DNA of 64,000 bases from Trifolium pratense (taxonomy: Eukaryota; Streptophyta; Magnoliopsida; Fabales; Fabaceae): positions 51,854,439 to 51,918,438 of the forward strand of contig NC_060062.1 of the NCBI RefSeq assembly GCF_020283565.1, written 5' to 3'. A model generated the notes under the pieces. It was given only the letters and a program-made list of their open reading frames with translations, made no database searches and was not told the origin of the DNA. The translations under genes and the position numbers were made by a program. Numbering within the stretch: the first letter of the stretch is position 1; every line of letters starts with the position of its first letter. Shown in pieces: positions 45,199 to 56,695 of this stretch.

Positions 45199-48050
45199 AT
45201 CTCCCCCTTTGGCAAATTTTGGCTAAAACAATATTAGACCAGTATATAGAGAGATACAGTATTCCCTTTCCTTCGAGTCAACATGATCACACAACTAGGA
45301 AAGAAAGTAATACATAATAAAACTACTTCCAAGAGAGGTAAGTAGCATCAGAGGCAATGCAACAGCGGAATAAAAACAAAACTATCCTCATGGAACAACA
45401 CAAGGGAGAAATAAACTCCCATAGTAGATGCTAAGAAGTAGGAGAAATAAACTCCTAATAGTTTAAGGCGCATCCATTCATCATAAGAACATCAGGGAAA
45501 AATAAATTCCCATAAACATCTGAGAAAAATAAATTCTCAGTCATAGTGGATAGTGGACTTGTTAGTCAGGTGCCATAACACTTGGCACAACACTTGTCAT
45601 CAAATATATTCAGGCGATCAAGAGATAATATCAGTCACACTCCCCCTGAATTCATGCATACAATCATCAGATAGAGAAAGAATATTCACTACTCCCCCTC
45701 AACACATGCATATTACTCACACTCCCCCTCAATACGAGCATAGATCATTAGCACAGAAACAGTCACCAGATGTGAGAACATCTGTCCACACACTTGTCAC
45801 ACACACACACACTACTCCCCCTTTTTAGCCACAATTTTGACAAACACCATGCATAGGAAAACATAGAGTAGCAGACAAGAGAAATATCAGAGTGCACATA
45901 TTACAGACCATAGGCACACACAGGTGCTAGAAATCCAGGGCCTAGCCCACAAAAGATGCGGAGAACAAAAGTAGTGGAAAGAGAACATGCGAGCTTTTAT
46001 CCACAATACCGTAACCAAACTCCAACAGTATAGCATGAAGATCATAAGTCATAAGGCATAAATTTATACTATCTTCATCACATCAACCACATAGTGCACG
46101 GAGCTACTACAACCGAAGATAACACAATGGGATACATACCTCATCATATATAAATCAGTAGTGGAGGAACCATATCATATCCACCACATCAGACATTTCC
46201 CCCTTGTTTGCACATCATGAAAGAGACATCATCTAAGAAGGAACACTTACATGTCATCTTTCTTCCTATCAGGTGACATAATGTCCAGGACATCTAGCTC
46301 AGAGTTACACACGCACAGATGAAGATTAACCAGTTTCAACTTCACGAGGCATATACCAAATCCATCTTCAACAATCACATAAGAACTTCAAACCAGAAGT
46401 TTCAGAAACAGGTCTGAAACAGTCACATATACTAGTAGTAATCACCTCTGAATATCACATATATGAGCACACAATATCATAAACACATTCAGAACATAAG
46501 AATTTTCATCTGCTTCCTAGTGAGAGTACCAACCATTGGCTGAGCAGATGTACCTACACATGGTACAACATTTGTCTCCAGTGTCATAGATGTATCAACA
46601 TCTGACACAACATCCGTCTTAGGGACGAGTTCCACGAGTGAATCAGCAACAACTCACTTGTGGTTTTAGTGGAAGCACCAACATCATAATTAACAATAGC
46701 AGGGGGACACAAGAGAATCAACCATCAGTAGTTGATCAACTTTCCAAACCAAAGAGCAATAATCCTTTTCTCCCAAGAATAATAACTCCTCCTTGCTTGA
46801 AACAACTAGAATGCCCATCCTAGGTGATTTGGATGACACTCCAAAGTGCAGATAACAATCAACCATTGAACATAAGTTGAATAACTCTAATGTTCATAAT
46901 CCCTTGAAGTTCTTTTTACTACAACAGAACAAGAGTTCCATGCTCTCATAGCCTTGATAATATCAAGTTAGAGTAAACAACCTCCATCCTGTTTCATAGA
47001 AATACCACCATATAAATTCTCGATATAAAGGTGTCAAGACATTGAGTCTGACATGTCTTCAAGGTCTTCCAGCTTCGGATTAAGGACTCCCCCTTAATAA
47101 CTGCATAATATGTTGGTCAGATGTTCCAACATTTGGGAGGACATCAGTTCCATTTTCAAGGAACATACTAGGAGATCTTTTATCAAAGCCACTAGAGGTT
47201 GGCTCTTAGGTCTGGAAAAATATATTGCTAATAACATCCTTCAGATCTCTCTTCAACCAACTCATATATGAGTGCCTTTTTGAGTGGACTTGAGATCACC
47301 CTCAAGTATCTTTGGCATCTCTAACAAGTTAGTTGGACCTTTCATCGAGTATCACCACACCAAGGGATACATCTTTAGAGAACAACATAGTGTTGCATAC
47401 TCAGCACTCAAAATCACTAGGAGTTTTCCATTAGATATATGTGCAGCGGAATTCAAACTAGAAAACTCATCAACAAACTTCAGGCACAACATAATGACCT
47501 TTGCACAGACTCCACATTCTAGGTGCAACAGGTTAAAATAGGTTTGAAAATAAATCAAACCATACAACAAATCATCACTAAAGCTACACGCCTGAATAAT
47601 AATGGACAGGTCTATTACATACCCTGTCATGAATAGTCCATCCTTCACTTCTAGGGATCATTCAACCAATATGAACTTCTCTAAGTTCAAACAACTTTTC
47701 TCATTAGATGGGGAATTAACATCAGTGTGTTCATCAGACACTTCTTCCTTATTATCAGTCATCACCTGGCTATTTTCATTTACAGGAACAGTCACATGTT
47801 TGGGGATTTCAGGAACAGTTTCACCTTGTGTATTCTCTCGGGCCAAAGATGTGTCAACATCTTGCACAACATTAGTCTCAAGACCGGTTTTCTTGAGCCA
47901 ATCAATCACATAGTCAATCATGACTTTACCAAAAGTACCAACATTAACATTAACTTTAGGAGAAGAGTTCATATCACATTTCCCTTGATTAGCGTGCACC
48001 ATACAATGAAGAGAGGAAAAAGAGGCGGTTGCACGCGTTACATGCAGTAA
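45199..48050 (-). other. Sirevirus-2 3' region: PPT copies, stem-loops, decayed envelope-like sequence
   Basis: The PPT AAAGGGGGAGATT abuts the LTR; further PPT-like copies (plus CTCCCCCT) lie at about 45641, 45692, 45722 and 45813. 45890-46000 and 46640-47550 are homologous to Sirevirus-1. A minus-strand frame at 48002-47658 (NVGTFGKVMIDYVIDWLKK...) resembles the variable N-terminal envelope-like part. RT and RNase H, expected here after the integrase, are absent. Confidence 0.65.
45404..45540 (-). repeat. Stem-loop array with constant AAATAAA loop (Sirevirus-2)
   Basis: GGGAG-AAATAAA-CTCCC (45404-45420), TAGGAG-AAATAAA-CTCCTA (45439-45457), GGGAA-AAATAAA-TTCCC (45495-45511) and CTGAGAA-AAATAAA-TTCTCAG (45520-45540). 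The first unit corresponds to GAGAG/CTCTC in Sirevirus-1, a two-sided change at the same pair. Confidence 0.93.
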
Positions 48051-48053
48051 CTG

Positions 48054-49286
48054 CTACAATTCTTTAAATAGGCAAATACTTAGCTTGCCCCTTAATTTTC
48101 TAGATTGAGCTTCTTCTTTCAAATTCTTGGGAATTACATATGTAGATCTTCTTATGGTAACTCCTTGGTCAGGATTTCTAATAGAGATTTCCTTTGAGTG
48201 GTTCTTCTGAACTCTGATTGATGGACCTTTGTTTGGTCTCAAATTCTCTGTATTAGGCTCAAAGTCTTGAACAGAATCAGATTCAGCTTGATCATCATCT
48301 GGTGTTGGGACAGGTGTGACTACATCTGTCTCTTCAGCTGAATCTATACTTGTCAAATCAGTATCATCAATTACGACTTTGATTGATTCCATCATGGTTT
48401 TCGTTCTAGAATTGAAAACTCTATAGGCTCTGCTGTTGGTTGAATAACCTAGAAATATTCCCTCATCACTTTTGGGATCCAATTTCCTCCTAGGTTCTCT
48501 ATCGGCCAAGATGTAACATTTTGATCTGAACACATGGAAATATTTTACAGTAGGCTTTCTGTTCTTCCATAGTTCACACAGTGTTGTTGCAGTACCTGTT
48601 CTTAATGTTACTCTATTATGGATGTAACATGCAGTATTCATAGCTTCAGCCCAAAATTTATAAGGAAGGTTTTTGGCATGTAACATAACCCTAACAGATT
48701 CTTGTAAAGTTCTGTTCTTTCTCTCAACCACACCATTTTGTAAAGAGCTAGCACAAAACTCAGCAAATTTAGAGTTTTCAAACTCCTTTCCATGGTCACT
48801 TCTAATTCTTAAAATACCACAGTCGTTTTCTTTTTGAAGTTGTAAGCAAAGATCTTTGAATTCATCAAAGGTTTCAGATTTTTGCCTAATGAAGTTAACC
48901 CAAGTGTATCTAGAGAAATCATCAACAACAACAAAAACATATTTCTTACCTCCAAGGCTTTCAACTTGCATAGGACCCATCAAGTCCATGTGTAGTCGCT
49001 CAAGAACTCTAGAAGTGGACAAGTGTTGCAGCTTTTGGTGCGACACTTTGGTTTGCTTGCCAATCTGACATTCGCCACAGATGTTGTCTTCCTGTATTTG
49101 TAAGTTTGGTAAGCCTCTGATAGCTTCCTCAGATATACCTCTTTTCATACTCTTCAGGTTAAGATGTCCTAGTTTTTGGTGCCACAACTTAACCTCATCT
49201 TCTTTTGTTAAGAGACATGTAGATACATTAACTTCTTCTAGAGGAACCCACAAGTAACAATTATCCTTCGATCTAACACCCTTCAT
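48054..49286 (-). pseudogene. Sirevirus-2 integrase
   Basis: About 410 residues on the minus strand. It shows the integrase N-terminal zinc finger (WHQKLGHLN...CGECQIGK), the first catalytic Asp in HMDLMGP, then VVVDDFSRYTWVNF, the second Asp in IRSDHGKEFENSKF and the Glu in NGVVERKNRTLQ. The segment between FAEFCAS and QNGVVERK is shorter than in related integrases, a small in-frame deletion next to the catalytic Glu. After about residue 290 a linker rich in Asp/Glu/Thr follows and the frame ends before any RT. The upstream join to the gag-protease frame is broken by a frameshift near 49320. Confidence 0.88.
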
Positions 49287-51490
49287 CAGGATGTCACCTT
49301 CATCATTGCTAACAAGACATCATTTTTTGTAAAGTTGACTTGCATGCCTTGATCACATAGTTGGCGTATACTAATTAGATTAGCAGTTAGCCCTTTTACA
49401 ATAAGAACATTTTCAAGTTTAGGTAGACCATTGTCAATCAGCCTTCCTATACCCTTAATTTCTCCTTTAGCTCCATCTCCGAATGTTACAAAACTTGTTG
49501 CATAGGATTTTATATCCATCAAATATTTTTCAACACCGGTCATATGTTTAGAACAACCATTATCAAAGTACCAATCTTCTTTTGATGAGGTTCTAAGAGA
49601 AGTGTGAGCAATCAAGCTTTTCTCACAACTTTCAGCTACATAACCCTTGGTGTTGGTTACATCAACCTTTTGTTTCCACTCCTTCTTTGCATTAGTTATG
49701 GATGGATCAAGTTTCTCTTGAATAGTTTCATTTGGATACCCATATAACTTATAGCAGTAAGGTCTTATGTGCCCCTTTCTTCCACAGTGATGACATCTCC
49801 ATGAACGATATTTGCTTTTATGCCTTGGTATAAATTTAGGATTCTGCCTTCTTTGACGATGTGGAGCCATATGTGGTAACACTTGTCTGTGTGTAGTATG
49901 ATGTCCGGTGGACAAATGTGGTGACATTTTTCCATACATTGTTGGAGAGGGTTGCTTACTTTTCTCAGGCATATATTTTCCATCTTTGTTGTAATCCTTA
50001 ATTCTATTAACACTTTTATACTCATACCCAATGCCTGTTTTGGCTCTACTAGGGGTAGGTAGTTTTTCTAGGATTTCATCTAGGTCAGTTCCTTTAAATA
50101 ACATAACAACATGCTTCTTTAGATTCTCAAGATGAGAGTTCAATTCAGTTACCTCTTCATTCAGCTTAGATATTTCTGCTAGTTGCTCAAGCTTATCTGT
50201 TTCCAGATTGGCGATGATTGCCTTCTGCTCCTCAATTGTTTTCAACCCTTCTTCACACTTGACACCAATCTCAGAGATTTTTGTTAGATTGACAATTCTT
50301 TCAGTTTGCAACTTTGAGATTGTCTCCTTTTGTTTTTCTGAGATTCTGCAGACTTCTTCACTCCTTAGACACAGCTCCTTGTATGACTCAGCAAGTTCAT
50401 CAAAGGTTAGCTCCTCATCACATGATTCAGTGTCAGATGTACATACACCTGTCAGTGCATGGATAGATTTTGCAGTGTCAGCTTCTCCTTCAGAGTCCTC
50501 ATCTGACCATGAAACAGTTAACCTCTTTTTCTGTTTCTTCAAGAAGGTTGCACATTCAGTTCTAATGTGTCCATACCCTTCACATTCAAGACATTGGACA
50601 CTTTTATTAAGAGCTGTCTTCTCATCTGACATAGGTTTTCTGAAATTTCTATAAGTGTTGCGACCAGTGTCAGCTGCACTTGTCTTTGGACGTTTGTCCA
50701 TTATTTTTAGCACCTTATTAAATTGTTTTCCTAGAAGAACCATTGCATCAGAGATGCTATTCTCAGACTCCGTGTCACTCTGTTGATCTTCTTCCTCAGA
50801 ATTTGAGACAAAGGCAATGCTCTTGGTCTTCTTATCCATCCTTTCATTTGTAGCCACCTCGTAAGTTTGTAATGAACCAACCAGTTCATCCAGCTTCATT
50901 TCTGTGATATCTTTGGCTTCTTCAATAGCTGTGACCTTCATATCAAACTTCTTAGGTAAAGACCTAAGCATCTTCCTTACCAGCTTTTCTTCAGGTATCT
51001 TTTCACCCAAGGCATCAAACTGATTATCATAGTCAAGTATGGTCATGTGAAATTCCTGAATGGTTTCATCATCATTCATTCTTAGATTCTCAAACTTAGT
51101 GGTTAGGAGTTGTAGCCTAGACATCTTCACTTTAGAGGTACCTTCATGAATAGTTTCAAGGATGTTCCAAGCTTCCTTAGCAGAGACACACTTTTTTATG
51201 AGTCTGAATATGTGCTTGTCAACACCATTATACAATGCGTATAATGCTTTTGAGTTTGCGAGAGCAAGCACATCCTCTTCTTTGGATCATTCTTCATCAG
51301 GTTTCAACTCAAGAGTTGGTTTACCATCTTTGTCCATTTTCACAGGTGGTGTCCACCCTCTCAGAACTGCTTTCCATGTCTTGCTATCAATTTGTTTTAG
51401 GAAAGCCATCATACGAGACTTCCAATAGTCATAATTTGAAGCACCAACCAGAAGAGGTGGTCTGGTGACAAGCCCTCCTTCTTTGTCCAT
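49286..51490 (-). pseudogene. Sirevirus-2 gag with protease, one nonsense codon
   Basis: It starts at ATG 51490 (MDKEGGLVTRPPLLVGASNY, close to the gag start of Sirevirus-3). A TGA at 51289-51287 follows residue 67, and the same frame then stays open to about 49290. Contents: copia gag region (AWNILETIHEGTSKVKMSRL, IQEFH), a CCHC knuckle CLECEGYGHIRTEC, a long coiled-coil-like Glu/Lys/Leu-rich stretch (about 50330-50100), a second knuckle CHHCGRKGHIRPYC, and the protease region WYFDNGCSKHMTG, in which the active-site triplet reads D-N-G rather than D-S-G. A one-base frameshift near 49320 separates it from the integrase frame. Long Sirevirus-type gag with coiled coils is expected for the genus. 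Confidence 0.88.
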
Positions 51491-51545
51491 ACCTGCCAGA
51501 AAAAGTTTCCCTGGAGCTCACCCTAAAATTCAGAACAGGGTGCCT

Positions 51546-51557
51546 GCTCTGATGCCA
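51546..51557 (-). other. Sirevirus-2 primer binding site
   Basis: TGGCATCAGAGC on the minus strand just 3' of the 5' LTR, a one-base variant of the tRNA-Met complement, shared with Sirevirus-3. Confidence 0.85.
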
Positions 51558-51559
51558 AT

Positions 51560-52610
51560 TGAAATTCCTGGCACACAGTAGACAGGTGTTGATCAAAGTG
51601 TGTCAACACTTGTCTGTCACGTAGTAGACAGATGTTGACCAAGGTGCGTCAACACTTGTCTATACACAGAACACAGAACACAAAATAATAAAGACAGTAA
51701 CGTAAATAACACACAAGAGTTGTTAACCCAGTTCAGCCAACCTGCCTACTCTGGGGGATACCAATCCAGGAATGAAGTCCACTATCAGCAGTATTACTTT
51801 GAAGCTAAACTCACCCGTTTACAACTTCTCACTTAATCACTACCCAATGACACTTCTACCTAGGAACTCCTAGATATGAGACCCCGTCCCACTTCCCACC
51901 TTAACAACACAGACAGCGTTGTTATAAACCTCAACGATTACAACCGGTGGAGACACACTCCTAAGAAAACTAAGATTCACTCTTGCTTAAAAGCTTGCGA
52001 GCAAATCACACAACACACTAGAACAATCTCCGTACTTCAAAGCTTGGGAGAAGTTCACAATTACAACTCAGTAAAACACAGGTCCTAAGCTTGCATCAAT
52101 GAGATACAAGAAAGGCTCACAATTAACACTCTAAAACCCTAATAACGCACGCTTTGTAAGAACACGGTTTTAGATGCTTGAAACCATATGCTTGCCTTCG
52201 TATTTATAGTAGTAGAATGACTTGGGCTTCAAGACAAAATTAGGGCTTCTAGAATTGCGGCAGCAGTGATATATTTTTGAAAATAATAGTTCTATTTTTG
52301 AAACACAAAAATATATTTTCCAAAAAATATAATTCCTTTAGAAAATATAACTAGGGTTTCGGCTGCATCCTGAAACACATTAAACACGTGCGCCTTCCTC
52401 TGTAAGAAACCTTGAAACAATTCTTCAATCAAATCTTCAAAAGATTGAGTAGAAATTAAAAACCGCTAGCTGGCGCGCACAGACAGACAGACAGGTGTTG
52501 TTCCAAAGTGTCCCAACATTTGTCACAACACTTGGGGTCAGCACATATGTCTCAACACTTGGCTAAAATATGTTTTTGCAAAATGTAGCCAATCATACAA
52601 AAACCCAACA
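51560..52610 (-). repeat. Sirevirus-2 5' LTR, intact
   Basis: 1051 bp, TG...CA. TATA box CTATAAATA on the minus strand (52201-52209); conserved LTR block at 51721-51770; repeats of ACAGGTGTTG / CAACACTTGTC type at its ends. Confidence 0.93.
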
Positions 52611-52615
52611 CTTTG

Positions 52616-54513
52616 CATTGTTACACAAGAAGAATATGTGTAAATTATTTTCTTGTTCATTTTCACAGAGAGCACAAATATCAGGACAGTTAACGCCTTT
52701 TTGAATAAGGCGAGCACGAGTCGGAATACAATTTCGACATAATCGCCAAATAAAATTCTTAATTTTTGGCGGAACTTCAGCTCTCCAAATTTTATTCCAT
52801 TGACCCGGGATTTGCAAACCAGTTGTGTCAATTGCTTCATTGATGCAGTAACGATATGCACTCTTAACAGAGTAGTGTCCATTTTTCTCAAGTCTCCAAA
52901 TCAATTTATCTTCAACAACCGACTCTAATAAAGGAGTTTGCGAAATTTTTGTTGCACTACTGTTATAAAAAATAGAGCGAATAAGAGGCATATTCCACTT
53001 TTTTGCATTTGCCATTAACAAGTCAGATACATTCAAATAGCTTAACATTGGATCCAGTTGCAAGGGTCTTGTAAAAACTGAACCATCAGACACCCATCTA
53101 TTATCCCAAACCGGTATATCATAACCCGTTCCAATACTCCACTTATAGCCACCACGAACAATAAATTTTGCACTCCAAATGCTTCGCCACACGTAACTTG
53201 GGTTGTGCCCAATGCTTGAGCTAAGGAAGTCGCTTCTAGGAAAATATTTAGCTTTGAATAATCTAGTGATTAAATTACCCGGATTAGCTTGTAACTTCCA
53301 AGCCTGCTTACCAAGCATCGCATAATTAAAAGCTTGAATACTTTTAAAACCCAAGCCACCCGCATTTTTGTGCATAGCTAACCGCTCCCAAGAGAGCCAA
53401 TGGATTCCTTTAGACTGTTCTTTGTTATGACCCCACCAAAATGAATTCATCATCTTTTCAATTTCGTCGCAAAGAGAGGACGGAATCAAAAAAATACTCA
53501 TGATGTATGAAGGTATAGATTGAAGAACCGATTTAATCATAATTTCTCGTCCTGCTTGAGAGAGACATCTGCTGCTCCAAGAATTTATTTTTTTCCAAAT
53601 TCGATCTTTAATAAACCTGAAAGTGGCTTTTCTACTTCTCCCAACCATAGAAGGCAATCCGAGGTATTTTCCAGTACCAAGAACCTGCTGCACCCCTAGA
53701 ATATTAGAGACAGAGTTTTGAATGGCCGAAGAGACATTCCTGCTACAATAAATTTCAGATTTTTGCAGGTTAATTGCTTGGCCTGATGCAGCTTCGTAAG
53801 TAGAGAGAATATTCTTCATGATTACAGCTTCACTGTCAGATGCTCGAAAGAAAAGGAAACAATCATCTGCAAAAAGAAGATGTGAAATAATGGGGGCATT
53901 TCTGCAAATTTTAACCCCGTGGATATCACCTTTGCATTCTGCTTTTCTAATAAGTGCTGACAAACCTTCGGCACAAATAATAAACAGATAGGGGGATAGA
54001 GGGTCCCCTTGCCGTAAGCCTCTGCCCGGGATGATAGGCCCAGCTGTGTTGCCATTGAGGATCACTGAGTAATCAACTGTCTCAACACAAAGCATAATCC
54101 AAGATATCCAATTGTGAGAGAAACCCATAGTTTTCATAACATCTTTGAGATAATCCCAATCTATCCTGTCATATGCTTTACTAATATCAAGTTTAAGAGC
54201 AACATCTCCTTGCTTGCCTCTAGACTTTACTTTCATATAATGCACTAATTCAATTGCAGCCATAGCATTATCGAGAATTGATCTTCCAGGAACAAAAGCA
54301 GATTGATTATCAGAAATACATTTATTAAGCACACTTTTTAATCTGTTAGCAAGAACCTTAGCTACCACTTTATAGAGAACGTTACACAAAGCAATTGGTC
54401 TCCAATCCTTTATAGTGGTTTGAACATCACCTTTAGGAATTAAAGCGATGTTTGTAGAATTCAAGCTAGGAGGAAAAACACCGGAATTAAGCCAAGAACA
54501 GCCAGCACTAAAG
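52616..54513 (-). pseudogene. LINE-A ORF2: reverse transcriptase and zf-RVT
   Basis: About 630 residues are open on the minus strand from the truncation at 54513. It begins inside the RT (IALIPKGD, KDWRPIALCNVLYKV) with NQSAFVPGRSILDN, LDISKAYDRIDW, GLRQGDPLSPYLF and catalytic FADD, then KYLGLPSMVGRSRKA, QAGREIMIKSVLQSIP and the zf-RVT domain (PPKIKNFIWRLCRN, CALCENEQENNLHIFFLC). The frame is cut by Sirevirus-2 and resumes at 33017. It is closely similar to the twin-primed LINE ORF2, which supports joining the two halves there. Endonuclease and ORF1 were lost by 5' truncation. Confidence 0.92.
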
Positions 54514-54549
54514 ACCAATATATGTTGTTTTGACACTTTTACACATATT

Positions 54550-55169
54550 AAAAAATGGAAAAGAATATTCTTCAACAACTATGCTAGACCACGTGCTACA
54601 TTTATTCTTTGGTTAACACTTATGGGCCGCCTTCCCACTAAGGACAGATTAGCCTGCATCGGAGTAGTAACTGATGGTGTGTGTAGCTTTTGTAATCATG
54701 CAGAATCTTTGGAGCATATTTTCTTTGAATGCAATACGACACAACTTATATGGAGAGAAATCCTGTCTTGGGTAGGCTTTCATAGATCCCCTGCAAAATG
54801 GAGTGTTGAAAAGACTTGGTTGATTCAAGAAACAAAGAAGAAAGGATGGAGAAGACGCATCTTAAAGATAGCTGCAGCTGAAACTATATATGCTATATGG
54901 AGAGCAAGGAATGAAATGATATTTTCTCAAAAGTGCATAGACCCTTGTTTGAAAGACACTATAATATATAACATAGTCATGAGATGCACTTTGCGCAGGA
55001 AACTTAATATCCATGTTAACGTTACTACCTTGTGCCTAGAGTAGCATAGTAGATTTTGATCTTGTAATAGTGGGCTAGTTTGATAGAAACTCGCCTGGAT
55101 CCTTTGGATCGGTTGTACTTATTATTTTTTGGACATAAGATAGTAATGCTTTGCTTCAAAAAAAAAAAA
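54550..55169 (+). mobile_element. LINE-B: short 5'-truncated LINE tail
   Basis: The frame 54550-55044 encodes KWKRIFFNNYARPRATFILW, a zf-RVT-type CSFCNHAESLEHIFFEC and an ENDER-like AIWRARNEMIF segment. A 3' UTR and an A-run (55158-55169) follow. It belongs to a lineage without a C-terminal RNase H domain, like LINE-C. It interrupts the Stowaway-like MITE independently of LINE-A; a clear TSD was not found. Confidence 0.8.
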
Positions 55170-55535
55170 GGTAATTAATGTTGTATCGAAAAGAGAGATT
55201 ATGAGTTGATTTACAAAATTCTACTTCATTTATGGTATGGAAAAAATAAATTGAAGAATTGGAAGAAAATAGAGTAATAAATAGTTAAGGGTATAATAGA
55301 AAAAATATCATTAATGCTTCATTGGTAATATAAAGCGACATATATTGTGGTACAAATTTTTTCCCCAAAGTGACATATATTGTGGTACGGAGGGAGTATT
55401 ATAAGTTTTTCAAAATAATTTATGAGACAACAACTTATAAGGATATAATTTTTGTTAGTAAAAACTTATGAACTAGCATAAAAATGTATCTATTTACATA
55501 AGCTAAAAAATAAGTCAAATTCAAACAGACCCTAA

Positions 55536-56695
55536 GTTTATGTTAATATATTTTGGAAACATAAAATTTTGGAAAAGGAAAACTAAAAGATATTTATGAT
55601 TTACTCCATCTTATTATATTACATTGAAAATGATATGTTATGTATTTAGTATTATATTTTTATTTGCTTAAAAATTTCCCCCACTACTTAAAGTTTCGGG
55701 CTCCGTCACTGTGCCTATGTAAGTCTTTCTCAGAAAAAGAACAAATTATAAACTAGTTATTGGTGTCATATTTTAATTAATTTTTTAGACTCTGCTTTCC
55801 CCTTTCTAAAAAAATTTTTTTTTTAGACTTTCTCCCATTGCTAAATTATTTTATTATATCATATATTTTTTCTTATAATTTATTCTCTTTCTTTTTTTCT
55901 GACAAAATAGCTAAGGGACGTGTTATTTGATTTAAAAACTTCATCATAAGATGATCTAAAACTTCCTCCAATTATTATGTGAGCTCTTTGTTGATTAGCA
56001 GATATTAAAACTCTTTTAGTCAAATAGGCTAGAAGTTCATTGGTATTTTTTACTCCATTCATCATAAAAAAAAATGTTGATGTCATAAATTTGACATAAA
56101 AATAAAAATAAATCACTGTAAAAATGAGATTATTTTAACATAAAATTATAAAATAAATCACTGCAAATATGGGATTAGAAAAATATAAATCAGTGGCTCT
56201 TTGTTATTTAAAAATTTGAAGAAGAAAAAAACGAAATAATGCTTTGGACCATAATATGAAAATAAGGCCCTACAATTGGGGGCCTAAAGTTATGTATATT
56301 TAAGGATTTTATAAAAAGAAAATTGATTTTTAGGCCCCCTATAATACTCTCAGGCCCCGTCTTGACGAGTTTGCCCTTGAAACTATTTTGGTAACTACAG
56401 TGCGAAATGGTGAAAATTTGGCTTGCCAAATTTGGTTACTTTGGTTCTTGTGTTTCTTTTCTGGCGTTAAATCTCCATACCCTTCACAAACTTGGGATTA
56501 TTGGGGGCATTTTGGGATTATTAGGGGGTTTGAGAGAAACTAGGGGGCCTAAAGAGCAAATTTCTTAGAAAAAATGATTAAAAAATAATATCTGGACCAA
56601 CTTTTAAAATGGACCCGACGAAACAACCCGAAAACTGGAAAAAAATCCGTTAGATTTGGGCCTGTATTTTCCACATGTCGGTTTGACCGGTTTAT
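55536..56695. other. AT-rich intergenic stretch
   Basis: No gene recognised. GGCTCCGTCACTGTGCC (about 55699) inverts GGGACGGAGCC (about 31833), suggesting that both belong to one older element flanking the nest. Confidence 0.45.

Larger units (their letters stand above)
33018..52615 (-). mobile_element. Sirevirus-2: Ty1/copia element hosting a hAT element and a Tekay element
   Basis: The TSD CTTTG lies at 33018-33022 and 52611-52615. The right (5') LTR is 51560-52610, 1051 bp. The left (3') LTR runs 33023-45198 but is split by the hAT and Tekay insertions; subtracting them and their TSDs leaves exactly 1051 bp. On the minus strand there is a primer site (TGGCATCAGAGC, 51557-51546), gag, integrase, a long 3' region and the PPT next to 45198. 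RT and RNase H are missing, so it is non-autonomous. About six LTR differences by eye. Confidence 0.92.
32208..54526 (-). mobile_element. LINE-A: 5'-truncated L1-type LINE split by Sirevirus-2
   Basis: The TSD ACCAATATATGTT lies at 32208-32220 and 54514-54526. The A-tail (plus-strand T-run 32221-32228) is at the left, so the element is on the minus strand. It is truncated within ORF2 near 54513. It belongs to the same family as the twin-primed LINE at 8.8-13.8 kb. Sirevirus-2 sits in it between 33022 and 52611. Confidence 0.9.
32198..55396. mobile_element. Stowaway-like MITE split by LINE-A and LINE-B
   Basis: The left end CTCCCTCCGTACCAATATAT and the right end with reverse complement CTCCCTCCGTACCACAATAT are flanked by TA (32196-32197 and 55397-55398). 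Its pieces are 32198-32220, 54527 to about 54550, and 55170-55396; the last matches the MITE copy at 8405-8632. Confidence 0.8.
32138..55532. mobile_element. Tourist-like MITE, outermost host of the nest
   Basis: The left arm GAGTTTGTTTGGATTGACTT (32138 on) and the right arm, whose reverse complement starts GGGTCTGTTTGAATTTGACT (ending 55532), are inverted. They continue through TTATTTTTAAGCTTAT and TAAACTTTTATG-like words. TAA flanks both ends (32135-32137, 55533-55535), as in PIF/Harbinger elements. All of 32198-55396 is later insertion. Confidence 0.65.

Noticed and set aside
50208..50654. 148-residue plus-strand frame
   Set aside because: Antisense of the Sirevirus-2 gag coiled-coil region.
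32208..55169. LINE-A and LINE-B as another twin-primed insertion
   Set aside because: LINE-B has its own A-tail, belongs to a lineage without RNase H, and lies outside the LINE-A TSD at 54514-54526.
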